Below are positions 1-10,059 of a DNA stretch of 64,000 nt, one piece after another (the first letter of the stretch is position 1; each line of letters starts with the position of its first letter). Location of the stretch: contig NC_072790.1 of the NCBI RefSeq assembly GCF_028583425.1, positions 152,700,397 through 152,764,396 on the forward strand, read 5' to 3'. The DNA comes from Eublepharis macularius (taxonomy: Eukaryota; Chordata; Lepidosauria; Squamata; Eublepharidae). Made by a program: the position numbers and the translations under genes. Below the pieces are notes generated by a model that saw only the letters and a program-made list of their open reading frames with translations, had not been told where the DNA came from and did no database searches.

Positions 1-1019
1 GAAAGGCCTGCAAGATGCTGTACTAAAGAAATACATCACATACACACACCCACACATCAAGCTTTACATGTGTTTGGATTCTGTTCTAGAAATATAAATG
101 ATTGTTCCAGTATTAATCACTGGCTGATCCAATGTGCTACTGGCCATGAGCAGAAGCCCTTGCTTAGTAACTTGTAGGAAGAGGTCTTTAGAAACTGGTT
201 GTACATAATACCTAAATACCTTGCCTAGCCTGTGTTCACAAAAAAAAAAGCTTTATATGTGATTATTCATAGGCTTATGCAAAATGTAAGTACCAAGGGA
301 CTAATTACAATATAATTAGTAGAATTCAGAGATCTGTGCATTAGATCTCCATTTTGCTAAGGTTAACAAAGCATTAAGTCAGTGTTTCAAAGAGTCACCA
401 TGGGAGAGACATGTGGATTTAAATTAATGTTAAGTAAGGATGTGAAGGGCTTGATGCTCTGTTGGTTGCCATTTTAGCCTGCTAATTGTTTATTTTCTGT
501 TTTCTGATCTTCACTGCTTTCCCCATGGATTTACTGAAAGTGGAAGCACTGCTGAAGGCTGAGGATCAAAAAGATGAAGTTGTTCACTGTAGCCAAAATA
601 GTTCAGCATAGGGAGGAAGGTTGGAAGAATCTGATTTCCCCAGGTGCTGAGAAATATTTGAAAACGTCATTTGCAATTACCTATCCCATTATACCCAGTA
701 AGCCTGGGTTGTATGCCAGTTTTTACAGATGGGTCGTATTATCATATACCAAACAGAAGCAGCTGTAATATCTCAAATAATCATTTCAGATAATTTCTCT
801 GTGAATAGAAGCATAAGAGAATAAAGCTTCGGGTTTCCCTTTAGAATTTATTTTACATTATTTTCAAATTAGAAGCTGGAATAAAATAATATGACCAAAG
901 TTAGAGATGAGGACCACCAGAAAGAACAGATGACATGTACAGTGTATGTGATACTCCCTTTGTCCCAAGGCATTTCACTGGTAATTCAGAGATTATCATT
1001 TTGCTCTGAAAGAATATTT
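1..1019. other. AT-rich DNA, nothing recognised
   Basis: Only short open frames occur, with no recognisable protein motif, RNA gene or terminal repeat. A short CA-rich stretch lies near position 40. Confidence 0.5.
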
Positions 1020-1020
1020 C

Positions 1021-1212
1021 CAACACATGAAGCTGCTTTATTCTGTATCAGACCATGGTTCTGTCAAGGTCAATACTGTCTACTGGCAGTGGCTCTCTGG
1101 AGGTCTTTCACATAAGCTACTACATGATACTTTTAACTGGAGATGCTGGAGATTTAACCCGATACCTTCTGTATACCAAGCTGACGCTCTATCACTTAGC
1201 TACAGCACCCCC
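1021..1212 (-). repeat. tRNA-derived SINE, old copy
   Basis: Read on the minus strand, the head resembles a tRNA gene. A box-A-like stretch (TAGCTAAGTGATAGAGCG) is followed by a box-B-like GGTTAAATC, then a non-tRNA body ending in GCAGCTTCATGTGTT. A second copy with the same order lies at 38951-39148. This SINE type is common in squamates; that is recalled knowledge, not a search result. Many substitutions suggest an old insertion. No clear target-site duplication was found. Confidence 0.7.
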
Positions 1213-1222
1213 TACCCATTAA

Positions 1223-4200
1223 GTAACTTCAAATGAAAACATTATTCATGAATTGAAATGAGTTTATCAGCTAATCCCCACTGAATTTGATTGCACGTAC
1301 CTTGTGCAAATGGAAATGTGCATCTCTGTTTCCTTTGCTCATGGGCTAAGAAAGTGGAGCACTACAAAGTCCAAATAGAACCCTTCATTTGATTACAAAC
1401 AAGTACCCACATTTGTTATTCATCTTTTGAGGAAGCACAACTACAATCTACAGTGCACGTGTTACTGACCCAGCTACTTTCTCCTCTTCTCTAACTGAAT
1501 AGTTAAGGAACGGTAGTACTAAATCTAATATACAAGAGTTCATCTAATATGAAATATCAGCTGTCTTGAAAGCCTCGAGTATAGTACGGATGGTATTTCA
1601 AGTATCTCTGTGTGCACAGATACAATATTTAGATTATGGTGTAAGATTCAGCTTACTGAGAGCCCTAGATGGCATTGTTTTTAAACAAAGCAGGTTTCTA
1701 GATCACATGTCCAAATGAAAACATTTGGGTAACTTCTCCTGTAGAATCCGAAATCAAAGGGAAGCTCTGCAGAATTCCCAGCAACGGAAAGATGTGGCCT
1801 TTCCCCACATAAGTTTTGATATATGCATTCTAATTGTGAAACATCAAGTCAGAGAGGTATAAGTTTTTATGTAATAATTTGAAAACATTGGCAGTGCTTG
1901 CCAGATGCACATTATAGCATTGGGAAAGGACTCCATAGAATGCCAGTATGCGTGTGTGTGTGTGGGGGGGGGGGTTTCCTTTCCAATGAATATCAGCAAA
2001 GGATAAATCATGTCCTATATGGTAAAACTCAAATGTCATTGGGAGTAGTATAGATTAAAATGCAAAGGGAAATTATATACACACAGTCACACCCTAAAAA
2101 AATCCTAAAATACAAAACAAATGGAGCATATTTCAATGCATCATCTAATGCTACAGCATGAATACTATCCTTTGTATATTGCTATAGGTTTGAATTATGT
2201 TCAGTGCACTTCTGTATGGTCAAATCACATGGCTGCTGTACAAGCTCTTCTTCACCACAGGAGATATATAACTGGATTTTTTTAAAAGGTAACAGTAAAT
2301 TTTCTTAACACTGTTAGAGATTTCTTGTTGATTTTGATGAGATGATAAACTGTACACTGCTATTTCTAATAACTTTTGCTTTTTATACTTTGTAATCGCT
2401 GCATTGAGGAGGAGATGAGGCAGAGAGGGGCATGGCACTAGTCTAATTTACTCATAAGCAAATAGACAAGGACAGAGTTGTAGAACACCCCAGACTTTAT
2501 TCAACAGCAAGTCATGGAGCGGTCTGATGAACTGGGTTGCCACTTCCCTCTGTTCTGTATAGCATGTGTGCCTTCGTGAGCTGCTCCCAGGGGCTATGGG
2601 GAGACAGGCTGAGCTGTCTCCAGCACAGAATGCATGTGAACGGGGAAGACTTGCTGGTTGGAATGCTGCCCAAGGCAAGATACTCTAGGAGGCAGGGTGG
2701 AACTGGTAACTGAGCAGAGTGGTTGGGACTGTACTGGTTATGATTCCCTGTTCCTCTGTTGAATCTCTACCTGAACAGATGCCAAACAGAAAAGTGTGCA
2801 ACAATGGCAAACAGCACAGATGGCGTGCCTGCCACAGCCATCCCTGTGGGGCCCAGACAGAGTTTGCAGTTCTGCTCTCATGGGGGAGCGTAACCCAAAT
2901 AGGCAATCTCCTAATTAGTTGGGGGAATTAGATTAAGGAGACAAGCAAGAGACAGTAACTGGGATTCTCCACCTATATTTACAGGGATTATTCCCTTAGA
3001 GAACTCTCGAATAAGCCAGGCAGATGTTCATCCAGAAAGTTTTTTTTTTTTAATTAAAAGAGAAATAAAAGGACAAACATAGAAAACCACACACAGCACA
3101 GACACAAGGCTAACTAAGAAAATCAGGGAAGAAACAGGGAGAAAGCAGTTTCAGGAGGACAATAGTTTCCAGTCTCAAAGACAAGGGTTCATAGAGGCAG
3201 CAGCAAAACCACCAGCATTTCAAGAAGAACAGAGGCCCAAATGGATATAAAGGTATGTGGACGGATCCAGAACACACACACTCACTGGTGGCTAGGGAGC
3301 CCAGTTATAGGGCAAAATGCTCCATGGGGCAAGCTGTCTTTGCCTCCAAAACTATAACTTAATGGGTTGTCTGGAGGTTGGATAATAAGTTGGGAGAGGT
3401 CTGATGGTTCCTATCTGAGGTGGACTATAGATGAAAAAGTGCTTAATCACCCCGTAAGTACTAGATGGGAAATGCTACCCGGTTTGCTGAATAGCTTTGA
3501 TTAGGGTAAGTGGGTGCAGGGAAGTGAGATTGGGCATTGACAAGGTAAGTCAGGAGTTTCTATGGAGACCTCTATCCAGGGCATGGAGGGGCATCAGTCA
3601 GCCATTCTGACTCACACTGGTAATTTTCCAGGCTCCCACCTGGCTGTCATCCACTCTGGCCATGCCTTGGACTTATGATATATGAGGAAGAGGTGTTTAT
3701 GATATTCCATCTATAAATTGCCCTCTTAGCAGTGAGGAAGGGTCTGACTGCTAAAAGGAGCTCCATTTGTCAGAGAACTCCCACCCCCAGAAATGCATGC
3801 TGGAGCCATCCAACTGCTGTACAGAGTTAAAGTCCTGCAAGACATGGGTCCCATGTTTGCTTGCCAGCTGATTCAAAGTACAGTGGGGCAGCTGTTAGGG
3901 ACCAAAACTACCATTGTGCCCTGTTCTCCATCAGGAGATTGTGGTAAAGGAGTCTGCTGACAACCCAATAGTTAGCTGGCAGCATTCCTGCTCCCTCATT
4001 TCAGAGGCAGCTCTCCTGGATACACTCCCCTGGGAATATGCCCATGATTGTATGGCACGGTACTGGGTAGGCCTGGCTCAGATCACCTTCATACACACAC
4101 ACTGCTGATCTCAGGAGACAGAGCCTGCATTGTTGGAGTGACTCAAGGGGTACGGGGAGGCAGGTGCAGACTCCCAGGCTAGGACAGCTGGATTCCCACC

Positions 4201-5105
4201 TCTGCTCAGTTGTTGGTGCATGGTTACCCCTTCAGGTGGAGTCTCTGGAGATGGGGTACTTGTTAGGGTTCTGAAATGAGACACAGTCAAACAACATAAA
4301 CTTTCCACTCCCCTTTGGTGTTAGTGCTAAGCACCCCTGCAGTAGTGCTAAGTGCCCCCTCTGTGCCTCTCCTAGCATTGTCATGTAATCTTGATCCCCA
4401 AACATTTGGAGACTGCAGGCATCTTTGGAATTCTGGGTGGTGGGTGAAACCACAACATGGCTTCCACAGAAGGTAGAGCCAACAACAAAATGGCTGCTGC
4501 AAGAAGCAGAACCACACACACAGAGGAAGCCTAAGTACAGACAAAATGACGGATAACTTTAAAAATACACTGGCAGAAAGGAATGAGAGAGAATAAAACC
4601 AGCACTGTGGTGTCAATTGCGGCTGAAAAAAATATTATTTTAATTTGCCCAGCCAATTAGATATCCAGTGGCCAGTCAGAAATCTTGCTGGGTACGTATC
4701 TCACCTCACCCCACCCACATCTAAAAATACTTGGGCACCATGAAAGATGCTGATGGATGCTATGGCACTCATGGACACCACTCTGGGGATCCCTGAACTA
4801 GAAAATTCTTTTGTTTGAAATAAAATGATCTCCTGCCAGGGAAAGATGCTATTGTATCTGGATAGTAAACAATGTAAAAAGAAGTAAGAAAGGAGAAGTC
4901 AAGAGTTTTATGGGGAAAATGTTTTATTCTTCTTTTTTCCTCTTTCCTTTTGCCCTGAAAATATTTATGGGTGAAAATTCAGCTTAGCCCTATAAGCTAT
5001 TGCCACAAGACTTGTACTTCTTTTCTCGTAACAGTTTCCTGGTTCATACTTACTCTTCCACCTCAGTATGTATATATGTATAGATCTATACCCCAGTATG
5101 TATAG
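1223..5105. other. long stretch without a supported gene
   Basis: No protein family is recognisable. At 2484-2489 the plus strand reads TTTATT, an AATAAA on the minus strand, within a stretch that could be LTR-like, but no paired TG...CA ends or TSD could be shown. An A/T run lies near 3040. Some of this DNA is probably unrecognised old repeats. Confidence 0.4.
1951..1974. repeat. GT microsatellite followed by an 11-base G run
   Basis: A short (GT)n tract runs directly into eleven consecutive G residues. Confidence 0.9.
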
Positions 5106-5111
5106 ATGTAT

Positions 5112-5292
5112 GGATAGCCCAGGTGAGCCTGATCTTATTAGGTCTCAGAAACTAAGCAGGGTCAGCCTTGGTTAGTAAATGGATGGTAGACCAACGAAGA
5201 CCAGGGTTGCAGAGGCGGGCAATGGCAAACCACCTGTGATAGTTTCTTGCCATGAAAACTCCACCGGGGTGGCCGTAAGTCAGCTATGTATA
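5112..5292 (+). repeat. 5S-rRNA-derived SINE
   Basis: The first part follows 5S rRNA order: a CCTGATCT-like segment, then ACTAAGCAGGGTCAG (box A region), then GGTTAGTAAATGGATGGTAGACC (intermediate element and box C region). The 3' part reads GGCAATGGCAAACCACC then GGGTGGCCGTAAGTCAGC, which is typical of the 5S-derived SINEs of lizards. The 5S head is diverged, so this is a SINE copy and not a 5S rRNA gene. The internal RNA polymerase III promoter boxes remain recognisable. Confidence 0.85.
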
Positions 5293-5565
5293 GTATGCAA
5301 TGATCATGGTATGTAACTAAATGTGGCTGACACTAAGACTTACACATTAAGGAAGTGATGCTATACTTAAAGCCAGACAGCGCAGACAATATGATACTAT
5401 CTAGACCTAGAGAACTCCTGAATTACTATAATGATGCCCCTTATTTGGGGCATCCAGAGTTGGTGTACTTTATTGTATCCCAATAGCATTCATATTAAAT
5501 CAATGGTGCTTCACTAAACCTAGGCAGTGTCTAATAAAGAGGCTTCCTATGAAATTACTTAGCTT

Positions 5566-6000
5566 CCCTTCAGTGGCGGCGCCAGGATTTCTGGTGCCCG
5601 TGGCTACCTCTACGCGCGTGTGCATGGAGTGCGTGTGCCCCCCCCCAGACTGCGTGATGACATCACTGTGTGTTATGTCATCATGCAGCAAGCTTGCCCC
5701 ATTGGCCCCATTGGCTGGGATGGCACGTGGAGGCTGCCTGCGCTCCCAGTCGGGTGCAGCGGGTGGCTGGGAAGGTTCCACATGCCGCCCCGGAAGCCTG
5801 CCATGCCTGGCCTGTGGCTGCTGCGCCCAGCCGGAGGCATATGTTGGCGGTGGCGGTGGCAGTGGCAGCGGCGCTTGGCTGGCAGGCTGCAGCAGCTGCA
5901 GGCCAAGGCATGCCAGCTCTGCGGCACGTGACCCCACCCTGGTGCCCCCTCTGGCACCCCCTTCAGCACCTCAGCGCCCGAGGCGGGGGCTGGACCTGCC
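5566..6000. repeat. GC-rich interspersed repeat, family unnamed
   Basis: This block is much more GC-rich than its flanks and carries paired short motifs (GATGACATCACTG and TGTCATCATGC). A related GC-rich segment with GATGACATCACTTCC and GTGACATCATCACAC lies at 30990-31330, and a further trace at about 43680. The recurrence supports an interspersed repeat. Open frames of 100-166 codons on both strands are by-products of low stop-codon density in GC-rich DNA. Confidence 0.5.
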
Positions 6001-6734
6001 TCAGTGGGCGCACTGGTCCTGCTTGCCTTCCATTCCTCACCTAATATGACACATAGGGCCCCTGGATTCTCTCTCTCAGTTGTCCCCTCTCTGTTGCCTG
6101 TAATGTGAGCTTCTTCAAGTGCCAGAATGGGTTTCCTGTGATTTTTCTTCTCACTGTTGCATCTAGAATTCCGTTTTTGTATATCCTTCTAGTCTAATAT
6201 TTATGTATGAGCTGCAGGACAACAATAGAAAGAGGAAAACACACACACGCACAGAGACACAGTCAGAGAATGAACAAATGCATTTTTATTTGTTTCTCTT
6301 CCTGATTGAGTCTTCCATCATAATTCTCTTCCCTTGTGTCATATGGGTAGTTTGTTGTATTTTTTTTAATTACACATCCATCAAAAGAGCCTGCATTTCT
6401 AGAAAAATGATATTTTGATGCTCTATATTGACACTTTTTAAATGCTCTTGGTGCTGTTTTGATTGGTTGATTATTTTCAGTACTGGGCATGCTTGCACCT
6501 TGGTTTTAGTTTTTAGCATATTGCCAGAGAGAAAAGCATTTTCTTATGGAATGCTGAAACTAACAAGTGCCTTTTTCTTTTCTTTTTTGGCCCTGTGGTC
6601 TCTCTCAATATGTTCCCTGGTGCCCATCTCATGCTAAAACAACCTTTGTCTACAGATACCCCACTAGGGTCTCCAAATATATTTTCAATATGCTAATTTC
6701 AAGCATGTGTGCCCAATCACTTGCCAGTTTGGCT
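6001..6734. other. AT-rich DNA, nothing recognised
   Basis: There is a short CA-rich microsatellite near 6240. No coding motif, RNA gene or element end was identified. Confidence 0.45.
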
Positions 6735-7056
6735 TGTGTCCTACTTGCATGTGGATGGGCAGTTGTTGATTTTGCCCATTTGCAAATGGCACCTGTAAAA
6801 AGCCCTGTTCAGATGAATCAATCTGTCATGGTGGAGTATAAGGAGAAAGGCATAGATATGAGGGACCAAGGCCTTGAAGAGCTTTGTATGTGATGAATTG
6901 AGCCTGGTAACTGATGGATAGCCAGTGACTGCAGAATGGGAGTAATATGCATGCCCCACCTAGCTCCTGACAGTAACTGAACTGCAGCATTCTGCACCAA
7001 CTGGAGTCTCTGAGTTGATTTCATGGGGAGACCCATTACAGTAGTCTAGTCTCAAT

Positions 7057-8484
7057 TAGACATGGGCATGAACCGCATTATAAACAAAAAAAACCCCATG
7101 AACTGCCTGATTGTCTGTTCGCGAACCAGCGGTTCATGAGGGTCCATGGCCAACGAACCAGCGTTTGTAAGAGATCCAGTTCGTTACATTTGCCCGCGGT
7201 TCGTGAAGCCAGACAGTCAGGCACCATCAATCAATTCCCTTGGAAACGGAGCTGGAGGAATGCCTGAACTCTGTCTGCAATCCTTCTGTTGCCCTGGAAG
7301 CCTGAATCGAAGCCCAGCTTACCTTGATCAGCAGGTCTTCCTTCCAACCATAGTGTCATGGACCAACCTGGCCCAGTGGAGCAGAGAGACTCAGAGGACT
7401 CCTCTGAGGAAGAGGCAGCTGGTGAACCTGACCCAGATCCACAGCCAGTGGCAGAGGCACTGCAGGAGGAGGCAGGCTCTGAAGGCTCAGTTACTGATCC
7501 ACAGCCAGGTCCCAGCACATCGGTTCCTCAGCTTCCCAGCCCTGGGCTGGCAACAGAAAGCCAGGTGCAGGCCGGCTCTCCCCCTTCATCACCAGAGCCT
7601 CGGGAGCGCTGCCAAAGGAGGGCTAGAAGAGACCTCCAAGCCAGAAGGCGCAGTGCCAGGCTAGCAGCACAGCACCGGCCCAGCATCATTAGTGATGATG
7701 AGTGCTCGCAGGAGCAGGACTGAGATAGCTGGCAGGTGCTGAGCACTGTGAGGCTTAAAAGCAGCCGAAGAGGGAGTGGCTGCATGGAAGCAACGAGTCC
7801 GCTCACTACTGACCTTGCTGCTGTGTTTGGAATTGATTCTCTCGTCCCTGACCTTGGCCTGTTCCTGTGGATGTGTTTTTGGAATCCCCCTTTGGACTTG
7901 AAGCCGTGAGTGTGCCCAGTTGGTGCCTGAACCTTGGAACTGGGTGCTGCCCTGCTCGGACAACTTGGGAGTTTTCCCTTGCATGCTGCCAGTGTGAGTC
8001 TGTAACGGGACACATAGAGCTGCAAAGTGGTTACGATTGGTTACATGGGAGAAGACACCCGGGGGGATGGAGGGGGGAGGGGGGTGTTCTGTAGCCATGG
8101 GCACTCCAATTTCATCCCTGCAAACCCTGATAGGCAGTTCTGACGGCCAACCCCTTGTACACTGGGCCAACGTCAACTGGTGGCTCTAATTGTATTGAAT
8201 TGGAGTTTCCTGGGTGCCTTGGATTGGAGAGGGTATAACTCCAAGATCCCTATTGCAATCTTGACCAAACTTGGGTGCTGGCTGGAGGAGAGCCTGCTAA
8301 ACACTCCCTGGGAATATGGGCTCTCTAAGTCCAATGGGGGCTGTCCTGACGCCCACAAACCACGAACCTTGAACTGGTTCGTCAGCGGGAAATGTTCCTT
8401 GTGGTTCGTTGGTTCAGGTTCATCGTTGGCACCGAACCACGAACTGCTGGTTCATTAATTTTTTTTGGTTCGTGCCCATGTCTA
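7057..8484. mobile_element. hAT-type MITE (TAGACATGGGC family) hosting a solo LTR
   Basis: The ends are inverted repeats. The left end is TAGACATGGGCATGAACC; the right end read in reverse is TAGACATGGGCACGAACC. An 8-bp direct duplication GTCTCAAT flanks it exactly (7049-7056 and 8485-8492), the hallmark of hAT insertion. GAACCA/GGTTCG motifs cluster near both ends. Removing the 659-bp LTR and one 5-bp duplication leaves about 764 bp with no transposase, so it depends on another element. Related copies lie at 32077-32862 and 34660-35641. Confidence 0.9.
7354..8012 (+). mobile_element. solo LTR of an LTR retrotransposon
   Basis: The 659-bp block starts TGTCATGG and ends GGGACA, a TGTC...GACA terminal pair. 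It is flanked by a perfect 5-bp duplication CATAG (7349-7353 and 8013-8017). A TATA-like CTTAAAAGC near 7755 suggests plus orientation. No gag, pol, primer-binding site or second LTR is present, so recombination between LTRs probably removed the interior. It sits inside the MITE at 7057-8484 and is therefore younger. Gypsy or endogenous retroviral origin cannot be told apart here. An acidic 121-codon frame (7358-7723) starts four bases inside the LTR. Confidence 0.8.
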
Positions 8485-8590
8485 GTCTCAATGCTACTGT
8501 TGCTTAGATCCAGGTAGCCAGATTGGTGGTATCAAGGCTAGACAGAATTGATAAAAAGCATTTTTTTGCAACTGCATTAACTTGCTTCTC

Positions 8591-8794
8591 AGCCAGTCAC
8601 AGTAGAGTGAACCTGAAATCCCAGCTGCTGGGGAGGCCAAGGCTGGTGGATTACTTGAGCTCAGGAATTCTGAGCTAGACTGGACTGTGCCAGTCAGGTG
8701 TCTGCACTAAGTTTGGTATCAATATGGTGAGCTGCAGGAAGCGGGGGCCCATCAGGTTGCCCAAAGAGTGGGGAATCAGCCCAGGTCAGAGACA
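8591..8794 (+). pseudogene. RN7SL: 7SL (SRP) RNA retropseudogene, 3'-truncated
   Basis: The order follows vertebrate 7SL RNA from its 5' end: CCCAGCTGCTGGGGAGGC, GGATTACTTGAG, GTGTCTGCACTAAGTTTGG, ATCAATATGGTGAGC, AGCGGGGGCCCATCAGG and GCCCAGGTCAGA. It covers roughly the first 200 of about 300 nucleotides and ends in the S domain, so it is not an Alu-like dimer. A perfect 12-bp duplication AACTTGCTTCTC (8579-8590 and 8795-8806) brackets it, showing reverse transcription and insertion. It lies within the minus-strand LINE. No A-tail is present. Scattered substitutions and the missing 3' third argue against function. Confidence 0.88.
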
Positions 8795-9027
8795 AACTTG
8801 CTTCTCTAGCAGCAGTGTTGGATCCAGTATTGCCCCTAGGCTTTTTACCAAGTCAGCAAGGGTCAATAGAAGGTGGGGAGCACAATGCCCTTCAAGTTCA
8901 CTTCTATCTTGTCCTTGTTCAGTTTCAGTTTGTTCACTTTCTGCAATTGGACCACAGCTGTCAAGCAGTCACTCAAGACCTCAACTGCATCACAAGGGGG
9001 ATTTTGTATTGGAATTTAGCTAAGGCA

Positions 9028-9402
9028 TGTTAACTAAACAAACTACATGCAGAAAGCTCTCATCCAAGTTAGAGAACCAATAGCTGTTTATTCATCTAAA
9101 GAAATATATTTACATAAGTTTAGTGGAGAGAAAGAACCAGTAACTGATCTAACTAGCTAGGATATCTTTAGATTGAAAATAGGCCATCTCTCTCAGGAGG
9201 AGACACCATGCTGCCTCTCCTGGTGAATGCGGGGAAGAAGAGAGCGAGAAGGAGGAGAGAAGGGAAGGAAGGAAGTTCCCCTGGCAGGAAGGAGGCTGAT
9301 AGCAGCCTATCTATCTAAGTGACTCTATGGTTGTTGCTTTCCTTCTTCTCTGCTGGCAGTCCTAATAGCCTGAGCAAGAGACATCGCCAGTCCCTTCTAA
9401 CA
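9028..9402 (-). mobile_element. possible solo LTR
   Basis: The block interrupts the LINE reading and is absent at the matching point of the related LINE copy near 54825. Read on the minus strand it starts TGTTAGAAGG and ends AGTTAACA, with AATAAA about 65 bases before the end. I found no exact target-site duplication, and about 25 extra bases lie to its left, so the borders are uncertain. Confidence 0.4.
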
Positions 9403-10059
9403 TGTTGATAGTGAGATATAGAACTGAGTGTCATCTGCATATTGATGCGATCCAGCTCCATCATTACAAGTGATTTTTCCTAAAGGATTTACATAAGGGT
9501 TGAATAACATGGGGATAAGATTATGCTCTGAGGGAGCCTGCAAGATAATTCCTACACTGAAGATAGCTGTCTTTAATAGGAAACTTTTGAGTCCATTGCA
9601 TGAGGAATTACTTAAACCAATCCAAGGTACATCCTCTGACAGTTACTTCTGCCTCCAAACACCTCATCAGAATTATATGATCTACTGTATCAAAGGTTGC
9701 AGGTAGATCCAGGAGAAGCATCAAAGAAGCATGTCCTTTGTCTACATTCAGATGAAGGTCATCCACAAAAAGCAACCGACCTGTCTCTGTCTTATAGCTC
9801 AGCCTAAAACCACACTGAAAAGAGATGAGGGCACAAGAGCTATTCAAGAAGTTGAGTTGGTCAGCCACTGCACTTTCACTCACTTTGGCCAGAAATGGCA
9901 GATTGGAGACTGGGCGATCATTTTTGTCTATGAAAGTTTTTTTAAGTAGCTGACACCTTTGCAAAGTTTTTTTCTGATAAAATAGCTTAAATATGCTCTA
10001 ATCTGGATGCCAACTGTAATATAGGCAAGGCAGAAGATATGCTTAACACACCATCCTGC

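Larger units (their letters stand above)
6735..9964 (-). mobile_element. L2/CR1-type LINE fragment, interrupted several times
   Basis: Minus-strand pieces encode parts of a non-LTR reverse transcriptase. At 9964-9608 a segment reads like NDRPVSNLPFLAKV, then FQCGFR, then DLHLNVDKGHASLMLLLDL and FDTVDH, as in the palm region of L2/CR1-clade enzymes. At 7036-6740 the C-terminal part includes TQRLQLVQNAA and THLNRAF-like residues. Frames are broken and both ends are missing, so it is dead. It has been invaded by a MITE (7057-8484), a 7SL pseudogene (8591-8794) and probably an LTR (9028-9402). L2 versus CR1 cannot be settled by eye. Confidence 0.8.

Noticed and set aside
1021..1212. Functional tRNA gene on the minus strand
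   Set aside because: The head is too diverged to fold as a tRNA and is followed by a SINE body shared with 38951-39148.
2430..4620. Possible degenerate retroelement with a minus-strand AATAAA near 2484
   Set aside because: No paired LTRs, primer-binding site or pol motif could be shown.
5500..6049. Several overlapping open frames of 76-166 codons on both strands
   Set aside because: They lie in a GC-rich repeat, overlap each other on opposite strands, and show low-complexity glycine, alanine and proline runs with no family motif.
8591..8794. Alu-type or B1-type SINE
   Set aside because: The S-domain part of 7SL is retained and the Alu-domain deletion typical of those SINEs is absent.
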